This document shows positions 1-10,287 of a DNA stretch of 64,000 nt, piece after piece (within the stretch, counting starts at the first letter, position 1; each line of letters opens with the position of its first letter). Location of the stretch: contig CM063108.1 in the NCBI GenBank assembly GCA_031841125.1, positions 53,714,122-53,778,121 on the forward strand, read 5' to 3'. The position numbers and the translations under genes are program-made. The DNA is from Acanthococcus lagerstroemiae. Taxonomy: Eukaryota; Arthropoda; Insecta; Hemiptera; Eriococcidae. The notes beneath the pieces are model-generated. The model did no database searches. It worked only from the letters and a program-made list of their open reading frames with translations, and had not been told where the DNA came from.

Positions 1-476
1 TAAGACCATAATACCCTACGCCCAATTTACGTCTTGTAGTACTGTCCATTCAGTGCAGCTATTTTTTCCTTCAGAATTTCGACCTCCTATAGACGTCGTT
101 CACAAGTCGAATTTGTACATCGTTCAAAAGTTGAATTCAGACCATATTACCACACCGCCCAATCACGTTGTGCAGTGCTGTCCATTTACAGCAGCTATTT
201 TTTCCTGCAGGATATCGACCAAGTATAGCCGTCGTTTATAAGTCGAATTAGTACAAAATATTCCACCGACCTCTTGTAGACGTCGTTCAAAAGTCGAATT
301 ACGACTTTAATACCCCACCGGCCATTTTACGTCGAGCAGTGCCGTCCATTTACAGCAGTTACTTTTTCTTCCAGAATTTCGACATCATATCGACGACGTA
401 CACAAGTCCAATTTTTACAGAATATTTCACCGACCACTTCACGACTTGCAACACCGTCCATTCAATGTCTGCTGAC
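1..476. repeat. Degenerate tandem repeat, three units, truncated by the left edge
   Basis: Three related units start near 3, 138 and 302. Each runs through a GACCATAATACC-like start, a GTCCATTTACAGCAGCTATT-like block, a TTCGACATCATA-like block and a GTCGTTCACAAGTCGAATT-like block. The first step is about 135 bp and the second about 163 bp, because the second unit carries an extra copy of the GACGTCGTTCAAAAGTCGAATT-type block. No coding frame fits the repeat. It probably continues left of the window. Confidence 0.7.
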
Positions 477-741
477 TGAGTGGAAAAAATTATCAAGTTT
501 AATTTTTTCAGATCGACAAAGTTCGACTTTGGAAGACGTCAAAGATGGGCGATTTTGTCTGCAATCTTGAAACACGCTATAAATCGCCCTAAAATCGTCT
601 GAGTACATGGCGATATTGCGACGATATAAGTCGATATTCGAGTCCGTCTCATAACGACCTCTTATCGCCGGGCGGTATGGTTTGCCGGGATTCCTTCAGT
701 CTGGTTGTTTCTGACCTAGTTTGGTCCATGATTTTCTGTCA

Positions 742-1315
742 CCAATTCTAATCAGATTTAGTTATATTTAGTCAGGTGTAAACAGATTTAGCCTGTCCCA
801 GTCTTCGGTGGTCAATTTTGATCGGAAGAAATGTACACAAAATCGAGGTGGAACTTTCATTGCGATAAAAGGTCAAAATTATACATTTTGTTTGCACCCC
901 AAGTGGTCATAAAAATTAATTATCCCGATAATATGATCAGAATTCTCCATATTTAGCCCCATATGGCGCAACAACCAGATGAGTGGTCTTGACCCCCCCC
1001 CCCATCTCCACTTTCTTCTTTATAAATTTTGGTTAATTCTAATCGGATTTAGTCATATTTAGTCAGGCGTAAACAGATTTAGTCTTTCTTAGTCTTTCGT
1101 GGTCAATTTTGGCCGGAAAAATGTACACACAATCGGGGTGGAACTTTCATTGTGATAGAAGGTAAAAATCTTATATTTTGCTAGCACCCCAACTGGTTAT
1201 AAAATATGATTATTCCGAGAAAATGGTTAGAATTCTCCACGCGTTGCTCCGTAAACCCTGTGTTAAAGTGTAGCAACAAAATGAGTCGTCTTGACCCCCT
1301 CCTCTCTTCTGAGAG
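742..1315. repeat. Two direct copies of a ~291-bp repeat
   Basis: The motif AATTCTAATCAGATTTAGT at about 744 recurs as AATTCTAATCGGATTTAGT at about 1035. The copies stay alignable through GTGGTCAATTTTG, ATGTACACA, GGTGGAACTTTCATTG and TTGACCCCC. Each copy ends near a C-tract. It is a tandem duplication of unknown type with no coding potential. Confidence 0.75.
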
Positions 1316-1969
1316 TTTCGGAGTGGTTAGAAAAGATTAAATATAACCGTAAAATTTTGTCAGGAATAATTTCTTTTTGTTTCTAATGCGGATACGCAAA
1401 AATAAAGAAAAAATTTTATTGATGATCAACGGAAGTCTTTTCTCTGAGCTTGGTTGTCGAATTCAGTTAACATGTGAAGAAAAAACAGCGTTCACTTAAA
1501 ATGGACTGATCGAATGGACCTTCTAAGCATCAATTCCAAGAGAATATTTTCAATTTTTAAGCACAATATTCGAACTTTTAGGACGGATGAAGGTATTGAT
1601 AATGTGAAAGAGGAAGGCGGGAGTAAATTCTTGATATAAGAAAAAATTGTGAGTGCAATGGGCTCGGAAATCCACTGGTTCAGGGATATTGTCCCATTGT
1701 TCCCAAACTAGTTTGTCTTGGATACAAATAAATGATCAAACAGTTAAAACGTCAACATATACGAACAATGAAGGTATAAATGGAATAGAAGACATGGCCT
1801 AATCAAGTGTCTCAGTAACCGCAAACCCATGATGAGGGATAACGTAAACGGTGGACCCGAGTTTTGCTCAGAATTAAAATTTGTCAAATACGACTCAAGA
1901 TCAACTGATTTGAGATAACTATAAAGCATATTATACGTACAAAATCTTGCATTATTATTTGAAATTAAC
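1316..1969. other. Unassigned AT-rich interval
   Basis: I see no gene here. Open frames are short, begin at arbitrary codons and lack protein-like composition. Confidence 0.6.
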
Positions 1970-2215
1970 AAAGAGGTTCACTTAAGACACTGCCAAATTT
2001 ATGTAAGACTCTTTAAGTTCTCGTTTGAGATCGACTCGAATGCCCGTTTAAGACTTTACGACTCTAGACTGGATCTTGACGACTAAAAATTGTTTCATGC
2101 GGGTTTGAAACAAGTAGCTCTACTCTTTGAGAAGCTTTTCAAAACTTTGTTCAAGACTTTCTCAAGATTCTTTGTCTAAAACTAGCAGACTCGTTTGAAA
2201 CTCGCCTCGGTAGCA
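1970..2215. repeat. Degenerate AAGACTC/TTTCAAGACT short-period repeat
   Basis: The stretch is an irregular run of AAGACTCTTT, GTTTAAGACTTT, TTCAAGACTTTCTCAAGATTC and AGACTCGTTTGAAACTCG motifs. Similar runs occur near 11350-11480, 39241-39720, 42870-43290 and, in reverse orientation, 57240-57710. It is a dispersed low-complexity family without coding content. Confidence 0.6.
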
Positions 2216-4077
2216 CTTGTTTACCCAAATTTATAAAAAAGGTTTTTAGTTTAAATTTATGTTGTTCAAATTTGAATTCGTAACTAATGAGGAAAAAATC
2301 GACGTAAGAAATCTTACTCAAATTTTAACTCGCCAAGTAACGAAAAAAAAGTCTTGTACCAAAAAAATGTTTGATTTTCTACACATGAGTGAAACATTTC
2401 GATTTGAAAAAAACCATTCGGATCAATGGAAAAAATATTGGATAGATTCTTTCGTACTTTTTTTTTTAGAAAGTTCAAAATAGATAGACCCCCAGCCCCC
2501 GTTCAAAAAAGAGCGGATTTGTTTGATCATTATTAGCGTTCAGACATGTCGAGTTCGAACAAAAATTGGCATTTTTTATCCTCGACTAGTCCGATTTCAA
2601 ACAAATTAGCACGAATTCGTACGAAGAAAATGCAACGAATAAATTATTCAAAATAGGAGCTCAAATTACATGCTCGTCTCGAAAATAGAATCGACGTCCT
2701 TAAGTGCTCTTGTATTTGATTAAAAATGCTATCAGCAATATCACTGTGAAAAAATTGTTGTTTTTTTATAAATTTCCAAAAACTGAATGAAGCTTGTAGC
2801 CGTGTGCTGTCCGTTTAAACCTTAAAAGCGTCAGACTCCAAAACCAAAAAACTTACTTTAATTTGTCCGTTCTTATTCCATCGGCGACACCGTTTTCTTT
2901 TCTCGCTGTAAAAAACGCAGACACAGAGATACTGCGTGCATATAATTTTCTTCTCCAGAAAGAGAGAAAAAATCAACTAACAATCCGCGTAGACTCTGCC
3001 CAGCAGAAATACTCAGAAATGCCGGCAATCGGAATCTATACGAAATCCCTTCGCGAACGTGAACACCATCAGAGAGTATTTCGCACGTTCTGATACGTCT
3101 GGCATTCATCGGCGCGGATGTGCGAAACACGCTTCGACATGATGCTGTGTGTTATTACGAGAGAACATCGAGAGAGCGATGAGGAGCCGGCCGAGCAGAG
3201 CAGAGGGTGAGAGAAGGGGAAAAAAATGACAGTAAATTCAACGCACTAAAACCTTACTTAGCCCTTGCGTCTCATCCTGCCGAAGTATTATTTCGTATTA
3301 TATCTCGGCAGACGAATGCTTCGTGACATTAATGGTTTTTGTTTCGTATTTAATGGAGGAAATATTCCGGAATAATAGAGAACACGGTAAACCAAAAAGA
3401 AGCGGTAAACATTTGACAAATTACGTAACTGACATCCGGTTTTCGTTATCATTAATAATCGAACTTTCTTTGCTCGTAAAATCCTCCGTTTTCGTCTTTA
3501 AAAATTTTTCACATCGTGAAATTTGCCACACGGCGTCGAGGCAACGTGGATCGGACTAATGATCACTTTCAGTCACGGCCATCGGGATCACGGAGACAGC
3601 CCGATTTTCGTTTCGAAATGCCGAGGGCGTTTGGCAATGGACTTCACCCGGAGCATCTAATTTTCACTGTTTCTTGATCACAGATATCGAAAGGCTTTTA
3701 CAGTATTCAAAACATCGAAAACTGAAGACAAATGGGAGGCGAATTTATGGAACCGAGAAAACGTATTAGTGCGATACTCTGGTTATATTTTCGCTCCAAA
3801 CGTGCTCCTTTGTGTGCGCGACCTTGGCGTGGTGAGGGAGCTTAAAGAAAAATTAAAGACACATAGGAGAAGAAAAACTCCGACACATAATCCCTGATGA
3901 CAGCGAGGAGAGATACATCAGTATTCTGCTCTGGAGATACGTCTCCACCACCATAATTATGATGGCAACTCACAAAGTAAATAATAATTCTGGACGTAAA
4001 AAGTCTCCAGCTCCAATATCCAGGCCTACTACGTAGTGAGAAACTATCAGAAATCAGAATTAAGAATAGGGATATAC
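2216..4077. other. Unassigned interval without recognisable gene
   Basis: The interval is AT-rich at its left and closer to 45% GC around 3050-3700. Short overlapping frames at 2863-3130 on both strands show no domain, and their overlap argues against real coding. I see no transposon ends. Confidence 0.5.
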
Positions 4078-4330
4078 AGAGGCGAAACTATAGGGAGATG
4101 TGGGGGTTGACCCCCCCCCCCAATAATTTGGTAGGCGGTAAATTTTGAAACAGTTCATTTGAATTTTTAATTTTTTATGAATGTTTTGTTTATTTTTTTT
4201 TCTCAGTTAAAAAATATTTCGATTAAAAAACCGGCAAATTTTTGATTTTTAAAAGATTTTGTCGGCGAATTTTTAGTTGTCAAAAAATATTTGTCGGCAA
4301 ATTTTCCTTCTTCACCTCCCTAAACTGAAC
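4078..4330. repeat. Dispersed repeat with CAGAGGCGAAACTATAGGG end
   Basis: The segment starts CAGAGGCGAAACTATAGGG, then has a C-tract and the phrase CAATAATTTGGTAGGCGG. Near-identical phrases (CAGGGACGAAACTATTGGG, then CAATAATTTGACAGTCGG) occur at about 11237-11310. This defines two copies of a dispersed element whose far end I cannot place. The interior has alternating TTTGTCGGCGAATTTTTA-like units. Confidence 0.5.
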
Positions 4331-4689
4331 GTCAAATTTCGTTTCTGAAAATGGAGTATCTGGGACTCCTGTCAGAGACTAGTCGGTCAAAAGCCGAAGG
4401 TTTCAAGGTAAGTATCGAACGTTGTTTGAAATGTTGAAACAAAACTGAGATGTGGAAGACATTTCGAAAATCTGAAAGTCGGTAGCAAACATTGAATTTC
4501 GAATTTCAATGACTCTGTTCTAACTAGATTCTCTGTTTGACCTACAGCCTAAAATTTAAGGAAGTTGAACATTTTATTAACATTTAAAAGCAGGCCCGTA
4601 GCCAGCCACCTGCGGTAAATGGTGCTGACTGTTTACCGGGGGGGGGGTTGAGGATACACATAGTATGTAATGTGAAGAGTTCTCAGAGG
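4331..4689. other. Unassigned, with one transposon-like end
   Basis: No gene is seen. At about 4591 the sequence CAGGCCCGTAGCCAG resembles a hAT-type terminus, and related phrases occur on the opposite strand near 10655 and 10760. A G-tract lies about 45 bp inside. Confidence 0.4.
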
Positions 4690-4956
4690 CAGTGGTATAG
4701 CCAGGGGGGCAAAGGGCGCGAATGCCCCCAGGGCACCTGAAATAGAATGTAAGATATGCAGAAATGAGCAATTTGTCGCTTTAAAACACGCGTTTTTTCG
4801 AAAAAATTTCGCTCGAGTAGTAATTTTACCTTCATTTTCAAACTATAGTCCTCTAATATAGGCGATTTAAAAAAATACCTACTTCAATTTTCGACTTTGT
4901 CTTCCTTGAAAATCTTACATTGCCCTCCTCCCCGGAAATTCTTGGCTGCGCCACTG
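4690..4956. mobile_element. Short hAT-like MITE with G-tract
   Basis: The left end CAGTGGTATAGCCAGGGGGG is matched in inverse at the right end, whose complement reads CAGTGGCGCAGCCAAGAATT. The length is about 267 bp, with no coding capacity. CAGTGGCGTAGCCA-type termini are common in hAT elements. Flanking 8-mers do not match, so the target duplication is lost or the boundary is slightly wrong. Confidence 0.55.
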
Positions 4957-5149
4957 ATTGAATTTGGTCTCAAAATTTATAATCAAAACTGGTGATTCAA
5001 CTTACCGATAACCCAATGAAAAAAAAATTGAATAAATCGTGTGAAAAACAATTAACCCTTAGAACGATAAAATTTTCGAACTTTCGGAAGTATCCGTAAA
5101 AAAACTCTATTTCTGTGCACTTATCGAGTTATCAGTTCTCAAACATAAA

Positions 5150-5154
5150 CAGCC
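5150..5154. repeat. Target-site duplication CAGCC (left)
   Basis: CAGCC directly precedes the left LTR and recurs directly after the right LTR at 10283-10287. A 5-bp duplication is usual for Ty3/gypsy integrases. Confidence 0.85.
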
Positions 5155-5392
5155 TGTGGATTTTTAGGTTCCACTTACGGTTAATACAGTTTCGGAATGT
5201 AAAAATGCGAACTCATAACTCAAACAATTTTACTCGTATTTACACCACGGACAATACTAGCTATCTGGTTAAACTTATACAAGCAACAACATCGTGCGTA
5301 CTCTTAGATTGCCATACGGAAGTGGGGGGTGCTGCCAGACAGAACATGCATGGCGACTTATCTTTTATGCACGGTTGTAACTCGTCGCCACA
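5155..5392 (-). repeat. 3' LTR of gypsy element
   Basis: The LTR is 238 bp, from TGTGGATTTTTAGG to GTCGCCACA on the plus strand, so it has the expected TG...CA ends with a short TGTGG/CCACA inverted terminus. By eye it matches the right LTR (10045-10282) base for base. Confidence 0.93.
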
Positions 5393-5405
5393 CACTCCCC
5401 CCCAG
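5393..5405 (-). promoter_or_regulatory. Polypurine tract
   Basis: On the coding strand the bases just before the 3' LTR read CTGGGGGGGAGTG. A purine run next to the 3' LTR is where plus-strand DNA synthesis is primed in LTR retrotransposons. Confidence 0.75.
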
Positions 5406-5546
5406 TGCGAAGCACGACATAAAAATTAAAATACAAGAGAAAAAAAAAACCAAAAAGGTAAAAAAAAGGAAAATTTAAAAAAAACTAAAACAATAAGGTA
5501 ACTTGATGAATGGTAGGTACATATGACTTAATAATTAATATTGACA

Positions 5547-8500
5547 TTATTGCGGGTATTTCCCTTGAAAACGCACGTGGCGAGGGGGTTGGATGCGCTT
5601 CTCTAATTGAGGTGCAGCCGGTTTATGGCTCAAAACAGGTGTTGTAGGGGTCGCAACCACCGGCGGTGGGTCGGTAAGAATGAACGCTGGCTTAACACGA
5701 TCTGCGGTTACTTTCTCCGTGCGTCCTTCCCTTTCGATGGTGATGGTCTTATCGTCACGCGCAATCACATGATATGGTCCCGTATATGGGCTTTCTAAAC
5801 CTTTGCGCATTTCCGACCTAAGGAAAATAAAATTGCATGTAGATAGATTTGATGGGACATACACAGGGGATTGGCCATGCCGGCGAGATTGCCGAGCAAA
5901 TTTTCGCAGGGACACACTCAGACGTTCAACAAAATCTCTCGCACCGACAATAGATCTTTCTTCATCATCTGTACTGAAAAATTCGCCGGGCAAACGTAGC
6001 TCAGTGCCGTAAGTTAGCTGCGCTGGGGCGACACCAAGGTCGGAATTAATGGCAGAACGCAACCCTAGTAGTACCAACGGCAATATTTCAACCCAGTGGT
6101 TGGTGGCATAGGCCATAATAGCTGCTTTCAATGTCCGGTGCCACCGTTCGATCTTGCCGTTCGCTGCCGGGTGGTATGCTGTTGTCCGAATTTTGTTGAT
6201 ACCAAGCTTTGCGGCTAACTGTATAAATAAATTCGATTCGAACTGTCGTCCCTGGTCAGTTGTAATCCGCAGCGGTGCGCCGAACCTGGCAACCCAATGT
6301 TGCACTACTATAGTTGCTACCTTTTCCGCGGTAATGGAGTTAGTGGGTATAGCCTCTGGCCATCGCGTCTCCCTGTCAATCATGGTGACCACATACATCT
6401 TTCCATTTGAAGGGGGAAGTGGTCCTACGATGTCGAGGTGCACGTGCGCGAATCTAGCCGTTCGTTCAAATTCGCCGACAGGCGTCTTAGTATGCCGTCC
6501 AACTTTTGATTTCTGGCATGATAAACATGCACGGGCCCACGCTCTGCAATCAGCGGCCATTCCAGGCCACACGAAACGTCTAGATACCAGTTTTACGGTT
6601 GCTTGTGGACCGGGATGCGACAACCTATGCACAATGTCAAACGCTGTTCGCCGGTAACTGGGTGTTACGTAGGGGCGCGTACGCGTTGCAGACACGTCGC
6701 AGTAGAGGCTCACTGGCTGCCCCGGTATATTTACCTTCTGGAGTTTCAAGTTTAGAGAATCCGAGAGGAGAATCTTCTTCAGTTCTTCATCGGTTTCCTG
6801 TTCTTTCGCCATCTCTTCATATGGCAGTGCAGAGTTGATTTCGACTGGCTCGATCCGTGACAAAAAATCTGCCGGGATGTTCTTTGTACCAGGCACATGT
6901 CGAATGTCTGTTGTGAATTGGCCGATATAGTCGAGCTGTCTAACTACTCGTGGTGATGCCTTATCTGACGGGTTAGCGAACGCAAACTGCAAGGGTTTAT
7001 GGTCGGTATATACCGTGAAGTCTCTGCCCTCTAGCTGGTTCCTAAAATGGCGGATCGACGCGAAAATGGCCAACAACTCACGATCATATGTGCTGTACCT
7101 AGTCTCTGCTTTCGACAGTTTTCTGGAGAAAAATGCAATTGGCTCCATCTTATTATCGCTAATCTGATGGAGTGCGCCGCCCAAGGCCATGTCTGATGCA
7201 TCTGTACACAATACAATTTGGCTGTCTTCAGTGGGGTGCGCTAACAATGTTGCATCTGCAAGTGCTTTCTTGAAACTATCAAAAGCCTCCACTGCATCTT
7301 CCGTCCACTGGATCTTAGTCTTGTCGTTGCGTTTGTTCGTTTTCACTAACACTTGTAACCGGCGCTGTATCTCTGCTGCATTGGGAATGTTGCGCCTGTA
7401 AAAATTAACCATGCCGAGAAATCTCCGCAAACCGGCAACATCATCTGGGCGCTGGAACTCGATGATTGGGGCGACGCGTTCGGGATCGGGCCTGATGCCT
7501 TTGGAATTCACGCGGTAACCCAAAAACGGTACTTCTTCTGCGCCATAATGGCATTTTGCCGAATTTATGACAACGCCAGCATCATGTAAACGTCTCAGAA
7601 CCGCACGAACATGGCCTTCGTGCTCTTTACCGTTTGATGACGCGATCAAGATATCGTCGATGTATGCATACGCGTAATGCAAGCCACGCAGGATTCCATG
7701 GATAAATCGTTGAAAGGACTGGGCGGAATTCCTGAGGCCGAATGGCATGGATAGGTACTCAAATAAGCCCAGGGGTGTAATGATTGCCGTTTTGGGTATG
7801 TCCTCTGTGGCTACAGGGATTTGATGGTATGCGCGTTTTATGTCAAGTGTTGTGAAGATCGTGGCGCCATGGAGGTTCACGTTAAAATCGAGAATATTTG
7901 GAACTGGGTAGCGGTCTGGTTTCGTAATCGCGTTCAACCGTCGGTAGTCCCCTGTTAATCTCCACTTCTCAGGTCCCTTTTTGGGCACAACGTGGATGGG
8001 AGAAGCCCATGGCGAGTTTGATGGGCGTAGGTCACCCTGGCGTGTAAGATCTTCCAATGTTTTCCGCACGAATTGCAGTTTCTCTGGTGGTAAACGACGC
8101 GCCTTTGCAAACACTGGATTTCCACTCGTTTCGATGATGTGCATGGTACCGTGCATTGTTTTGCAAGACCGACGGACCGTTGGGAGGGTAATGTTGGGAT
8201 AATCAGCTAAAATCTTTGTAAAGTCCGCTGAAGTGCTGCCAAGTGATCTTACTGTTACCTGCTTTGCCACGGCTAAACTGCATTGGCTATGCAATAACGT
8301 AGTATTATCAATGAGTTGTCTGCGTTGGATATCAGGCAACAACCCAAAATGTCCTAAAAAATCGGCTCCTATGATTGGTTGCTGCACGTCTGCGACCACA
8401 AAATGCCACGGGAACGCGCGACGTAAATTTAAACTCAAGGTCAGCAAACGTTTGCCGTAGGTATCAATTATGGTACCATTTGCAGCATATAACTTGAACT

Positions 8501-8675
8501 GGCCGTTCCCTTTTTTATCGTTAGGTGAGGGTGGCAACACTGAAATATCTGCTCCCGTATCTATTAAAAATCTCATGCGAGTCGAGGGATCGAAGATGAA
8601 TAACCGCTGGGACACTTTCTGGGAGCCATCTTCAGCAGCGGTGACCTGAGATGGCCGTTTCAGTTTGACGATTCT
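5547..8675 (-). CDS. pol: Gypsy Pol polyprotein (protease-RT-RNase H-integrase)
   Basis: The frame is open from 8675 to the stop at 5547. It has no ATG near its start and overlaps the gag end by 16 nt in the -1 frame, so it is probably made as a Gag-Pol fusion. Counting from the GTG at 8615, the aspartic protease motif DTGAD is at about residues 19-23. The reverse transcriptase has its catalytic YIDD at about 318. RNase H follows with LCTDASD and YTDHKPLQFA. Next come an HHCC-type zinc region (HRLSHPG...CLSCQK) and the integrase core with HLDIVG, TTDQGRQF and the E of NGKIERWHR. Length and order are normal for gypsy. All catalytic motifs I can check are present and there is no internal stop, so it looks competent. 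The protein copies element RNA into DNA and inserts it. Confidence 0.95.
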   Translation of the reverse strand, partial: RIVKLKRPSQVTAAEDGSQKVSQRLFIFDPSTRMRFLIDTGADISVLPPSPNDKKGNGQFKLYAANGTIIDTYGKRLLTLSLNLRRAFPWHFVVADVQQPIIGADFLGHFGLLPDIQRRQLIDNTTLLHSQCSLAVAKQVTVRSLGSTSADFTKILADYPNITLPTVRRSCKTMHGTMHIIETSGNPVFAKARRLPPEKLQFVRKTLEDLTRQGDLRPSNSPWASPIHVVPKKGPEKWRLTGDYRRLNAITKPDRYPVPNILDFNVNLHGATIFTTLDIKRAYHQIPVATEDIPKTAIITPLGLFEYLSMPFGLRNSAQSFQRFIHGILRGLHYAYAYIDDILIASSNGKEHEGHVRAVLRRLHDAGVVINSAKCHYGAEEVPFLGYRVNSKGIRPDPERVAPIIEFQRPDDVAGLRRFLGMVNFYRRNIPNAAEIQRRLQVLVKTNKRNDKTKIQWTEDAVEAFDSFKKALADATLLAHPTEDSQIVLCTDASDMALGGALHQISDNKMEPIAFFSRKLSKAETRYSTYDRELLAIFASIRHFRNQLEGRDFTVYTDHKPLQFAFANPSDKASPRVVRQLDYIGQFTTDIRHVPGTKNIPADFLSRIEPVEINSALPYEEMAKEQETDEELKKILLSDSLNLKLQKVNIPGQPVSLYCDVSATRTRPYVTPSYRRTAFDIVHRLSHPGPQATVKLVSRRFVWPGMAADCRAWARACLSCQKSKVGRHTKTPVGEFERTARFAHVHLDIVGPLPPSNGKMYVVTMIDRETRWPEAIPTNSITAEKVATIVVQHWVARFGAPLRITTDQGRQFESNLFIQLAAKLGINKIRTTAYHPAANGKIERWHRTLKAAIMAYATNHWVEILPLVLLGLRSAINSDLGVAPAQLTYGTELRLPGEFFSTDDEERSIVGARDFVERLSVSLRKFARQSRRHGQSPVYVPSNLSTCNFIFLRSEMRKGLESPYTGPYHVIARDDKTITIEREGRTEKVTADRVKPAFILTDPPPVVATPTTPVLSHKPAAPQLEKRIQPPRHVRFQGKYPQ

Positions 8676-9586
8676 TCAGTTTTAGGTTTTGGCCAAAACT
8701 CGCACCAGCTTTCACACCGTCTCGCCTTTTCACCATACTTATGATGGGCCCAGCACCTCGTCCATTTGGGGTTCCGTTTACGCGAGGAGCTTCTGCGGCG
8801 TGGAGTGGGGCTACGGTTCCGGGGTCGTCGGGCATTTCCGCCGTCCGTGCTACGCGACATGCGGCTGAGAGATTCCACCATTTGATCCAGTTTCTTGGCA
8901 AGTTCATCCACGCGCTCCTCCATGCTGCTCATTTTCGTACTGTCCCTATGGTTTAACACCTCAGAAACGGACTTGCTCTGCACCTCGCGCTCGTGAAGTT
9001 TGTCTGCCGCCAGGCCCAGAGACGACAGGTCTTTCGTCTCAAAAACGGACAGGATGTCCGCTGTAGATTGGGATAGCTGACCCAAAAACAGCTCACGCAC
9101 TACTGCATCACCGACTTTGTCGCGCGCTAATTCCATCATCTCACGCAAAAACAATGACGGGCGCTGTTCACCGCGCTTCAATCCTTTCAGCAATTTGACG
9201 ACTTGTTCACTCTCAGAGGGTTCGAACTCCTTGCGAATGCGTAGTGTCAAGGTAGTATATGGGTTGGTGGTGGGCTCAGTGTTGATAAGGTCGTAAACAC
9301 GAGCGACAATTTCAGATGGTAGGGCTGCAACCAAATTCTCGTACTTGGCCTTTTCGTCCTTAACATTCGCTAAACGTAAGCGCACGTCTACTTGCTTTAA
9401 CCACGTTTGGATTCCCCCTTGCTGACCAGGTGTGAATGCAGGGAACTCAATACGCGTAAATTGGGTGGACATATTTAATACAGTTTGTGTTACCGTTTTA
9501 TCGTCGAATAACCTATTGTCACCGCTAGTATTATCCGTCTCTGGTACGTTTGGTATGACTGGTTCCGGGGTGCCTGGTACTGACAT
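8660..9586 (-). CDS. gag: Gypsy Gag (capsid/nucleocapsid)
   Basis: This is a 308-residue protein from ATG at 9586, the first frame after the leader. Residues about 50-200 form a capsid-like region (FPAFTPGQQGGIQTWLKQVD, then an alpha-helical stretch) typical of insect gypsy Gag. A predicted coiled-coil stretch around MSSMEERVDELAKKLDQMVE is followed by a basic Arg/Ser-rich segment. A C-terminal Cys/His cluster (CWAHHKYGEKARRCESWC) stands in place of a standard CCHC knuckle. It packages element RNA into cytoplasmic particles. The stop TGA lies at 8660-8662, inside the start of the pol frame. Confidence 0.92.
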   Translation of the reverse strand: MSVPGTPEPVIPNVPETDNTSGDNRLFDDKTVTQTVLNMSTQFTRIEFPAFTPGQQGGIQTWLKQVDVRLRLANVKDEKAKYENLVAALPSEIVARVYDLINTEPTTNPYTTLTLRIRKEFEPSESEQVVKLLKGLKRGEQRPSLFLREMMELARDKVGDAVVRELFLGQLSQSTADILSVFETKDLSSLGLAADKLHEREVQSKSVSEVLNHRDSTKMSSMEERVDELAKKLDQMVESLSRMSRSTDGGNARRPRNRSPTPRRRSSSRKRNPKWTRCWAHHKYGEKARRCESWCEFWPKPKTEESSN

Positions 9587-10025
9587 GTAATCGACTCGGA
9601 TCGACAGCAGATACTTTCGCTGATGCTGATCGCCGGGCGCAAGGCGGCGTGATTTCGCGAGTAGATGAAGTTGACAATGCTCGAAATAGCGAATTTTCTA
9701 CAGCGCGATGACTACTATATAAGGGTGAATTACGCTACTCCGCGCCGACCTCCATCTCATCCAGTGATACAAATTACCGGCAAGCATACGACACAAAAAA
9801 AAAAAAACTGTTAGGCCTGTTCAGAGTACTCGCGGGCGGTACACAGACTAAAAAATTTTGTCTTACTTTAACTCATAAATCCGCGCTGCTTCTTTACATT
9901 ATGATGTAGTACACTGCAGGTCGCTTTTTGAATAGCCGATTTCACTGGTTGGTAATGAGTGGACACTCGAAAAATGTTCGGTTACAGCGATGACAGTGGC
10001 AAGGACACTCTTTTTACAGGACTTT
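9587..10025 (-). other. Gypsy 5' leader
   Basis: This untranslated stretch lies between the primer-binding site and the gag ATG. It contains a poly-T/A tract near 9797-9808 and no long frame on the coding strand. It is probably the RNA packaging leader. Confidence 0.7.
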
Positions 10026-10043
10026 CGTGTGTCGAGGTCACCA
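10026..10043 (-). promoter_or_regulatory. Candidate primer-binding site
   Basis: One base downstream of the 5' LTR the coding strand reads TGGTGACCTCGACACACG. The TGG start complements a tRNA CCA tail, as expected for tRNA-primed reverse transcription. I cannot identify the tRNA with certainty. Confidence 0.65.
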
Positions 10044-10044
10044 G

Positions 10045-10282
10045 TGTGGATTTTTAGGTTCCACTTACGGTTAATACAGTTTCGGAATGTAAAAATGCGA
10101 ACTCATAACTCAAACAATTTTACTCGTATTTACACCACGGACAATACTAGCTATCTGGTTAAACTTATACAAGCAACAACATCGTGCGTACTCTTAGATT
10201 GCCATACGGAAGTGGGGGGTGCTGCCAGACAGAACATGCATGGCGACTTATCTTTTATGCACGGTTGTAACTCGTCGCCACA
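10045..10282 (-). repeat. 5' LTR of gypsy element
   Basis: The 238-bp right LTR is indistinguishable by eye from 5155-5392. It should contain the element promoter, but I see no unambiguous TATA motif. CAGCC at 10283-10287 is the right-hand target duplication. Confidence 0.93.
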
Positions 10283-10287
10283 CAGCC

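Larger units (their letters stand above)
5155..10282 (-). mobile_element. Full-length Ty3/gypsy LTR retrotransposon
   Basis: This is a 5.1-kb element in minus orientation, bounded by 238-bp LTRs that I read as identical and by a CAGCC duplication. In transcript order it carries the 5' LTR, a primer-binding-site candidate, a 458-bp leader, gag, pol (protease, reverse transcriptase, RNase H, integrase), an A/T-rich tail, a polypurine tract and the 3' LTR. There is no env frame after pol, so it is a retrotransposon rather than an errantivirus. Identical LTRs and unbroken frames point to a very recent insertion. The superfamily is firm from the domain order (integrase after RNase H); the lineage is not. 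Confidence 0.95.

Noticed and set aside
6154..6657. 167-codon plus-strand frame inside pol
   Set aside because: Antisense shadow of the integrase region of the gypsy element.
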